Shown here one piece after another: positions 7,522-7,748 of a stretch of DNA of 7,748 nucleotides. Both the position numbers and the translations under genes were made by a program. The notes under the pieces are model-generated. The model had not been told where the DNA came from, made no database searches, and worked only from the letters and a program-made list of their open reading frames with translations. The number at the start of each line of letters is the position of its first letter. Position 1 is the stretch's first letter. Location: assembly GCA_002373045.1 (NCBI GenBank), contig DFHU01000047.1, forward strand, positions 6,916-14,663, in the 5' to 3' direction. This stretch comes from Pseudoselenomonas ruminantium. Its GTDB lineage: Bacteria > Bacillota > Negativicutes > Selenomonadales > Selenomonadaceae.

Positions 7522-7527
7522 CTCCTT
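7522..7527 (-). promoter_or_regulatory. Ribosome binding site supporting the TTG start of glgD
   Basis: The minus strand reads AAGGAG, 9 bases before the TTG at 7512-7510. The alternative ATG at 7500-7498 would be 21 bases away and has no site of its own beyond a weak GAAAGA, so the TTG start (MKDVMGIINL) is favoured. Confidence 0.7.
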
Positions 7528-7559
7528 GCTGTATCTAGGCTGTAACGTTAGGGAAAGGC

Positions 7560-7748
7560 TCAGCCGGCCTGTTTGCCGCTGGCTTCTGCTTCGACGGTTT
7601 CGCCTTCGGCTACTACCGTGATAGCGCCCAGCTGTCCCGTAACCTTGGCACCGGCAGCTACTTCGCAGTTCTGCGCCAGGATTGCGTAATCCACTACAGC
7701 GCCATCACGAATAACCGTGGACGGCATGATAACCGAATTGGTTACCTT
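7560..7748 (-). CDS. glgC: ADP-glucose pyrophosphorylase catalytic subunit, C-terminal end (partial)
   Basis: GlgC makes ADP-glucose from ATP and glucose-1-phosphate, the committed step of bacterial glycogen synthesis. Only the last 62 residues and the TGA stop are in the window; the 5' part lies beyond 7748. The visible part is the end of the left-handed beta-helix domain, with hexapeptide-like repeats (NSVIMPSTVIRDGAVVDYAI, then CEVAAGAKVTGQLGAITVVAEG). It closes with a short Ala/Glu/Gly-rich end, ETVEAEASGKQAG. The identification rests on the GlgC-like VIMPSTVI..GAVVDYAIL pattern and on its place directly before glgD, 47 bp away; catalytic motifs cannot be checked. Another beta-helix nucleotidyltransferase is possible but unlikely here. 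Confidence 0.86.
   Translation of the reverse strand, partial: KVTNSVIMPSTVIRDGAVVDYAILAQNCEVAAGAKVTGQLGAITVVAEGETVEAEASGKQAG

Noticed and set aside
1..7748. CRISPR arrays, tRNA or rRNA genes, insertion sequences, attachment sites
   Set aside because: Coding sequence fills nearly the whole window, and no direct-repeat array, transposase motif or tRNA-like sequence was seen in the short gaps.

Overview
This window is a compact glycogen-metabolism operon carried entirely on the minus strand. Read in the direction of transcription (high to low coordinates) it runs glgC (3' end only), glgD, glgP, glgB, glgA. Together these cover ADP-glucose synthesis (GlgC with its partner GlgD), chain elongation (GlgA), branching (GlgB) and phosphorolytic mobilisation (GlgP). 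The promoter must lie beyond position 7748, upstream of or within glgC, because no convincing promoter is visible in the window. No debranching enzyme (glgX or pullulanase type) is seen.

The organism looks like a Firmicute in the broad sense. A separate glgD next to glgC is a Firmicutes trait, GlgB has a single N-terminal CBM48 as in that group, and the Shine-Dalgarno sequences are strong (AGGGAGGA, AAGGGGG, AAGGGAG, AAGGAG). The near-balanced base composition and the protein style suggest the Negativicutes (Selenomonas-like), but that is an impression and was not tested by a search.

Layout: 1-85 holds a 10-bp perfect hairpin that probably ends the operon, possibly shared with a convergent gene whose last codons may lie at 2-43. 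glgA is 86-1522, glgB 1558-3783, glgP 3807-6281 (a start inside the longest open frame is preferred), glgD 6406-7512, and the glgC 3' end 7560-7748. Spacers are 35, 23, 124 and 47 bp. The 124-bp glgD-glgP spacer is the only sizeable one and holds several small inverted repeats.

The enzymes themselves are canonical and all expected catalytic residues are present, except in GlgD, where the catalytic Asp is replaced as expected for a regulatory subunit. The clearest oddity is a tail of about 110 residues on GlgB, containing a 74-residue stretch rich in Lys, Thr and Ala that resembles histone H1-like tails and has no acidic or aromatic residue. A second oddity is that glgD, glgP and glgB all appear to start with TTG. 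I see no undescribed multi-gene system here.
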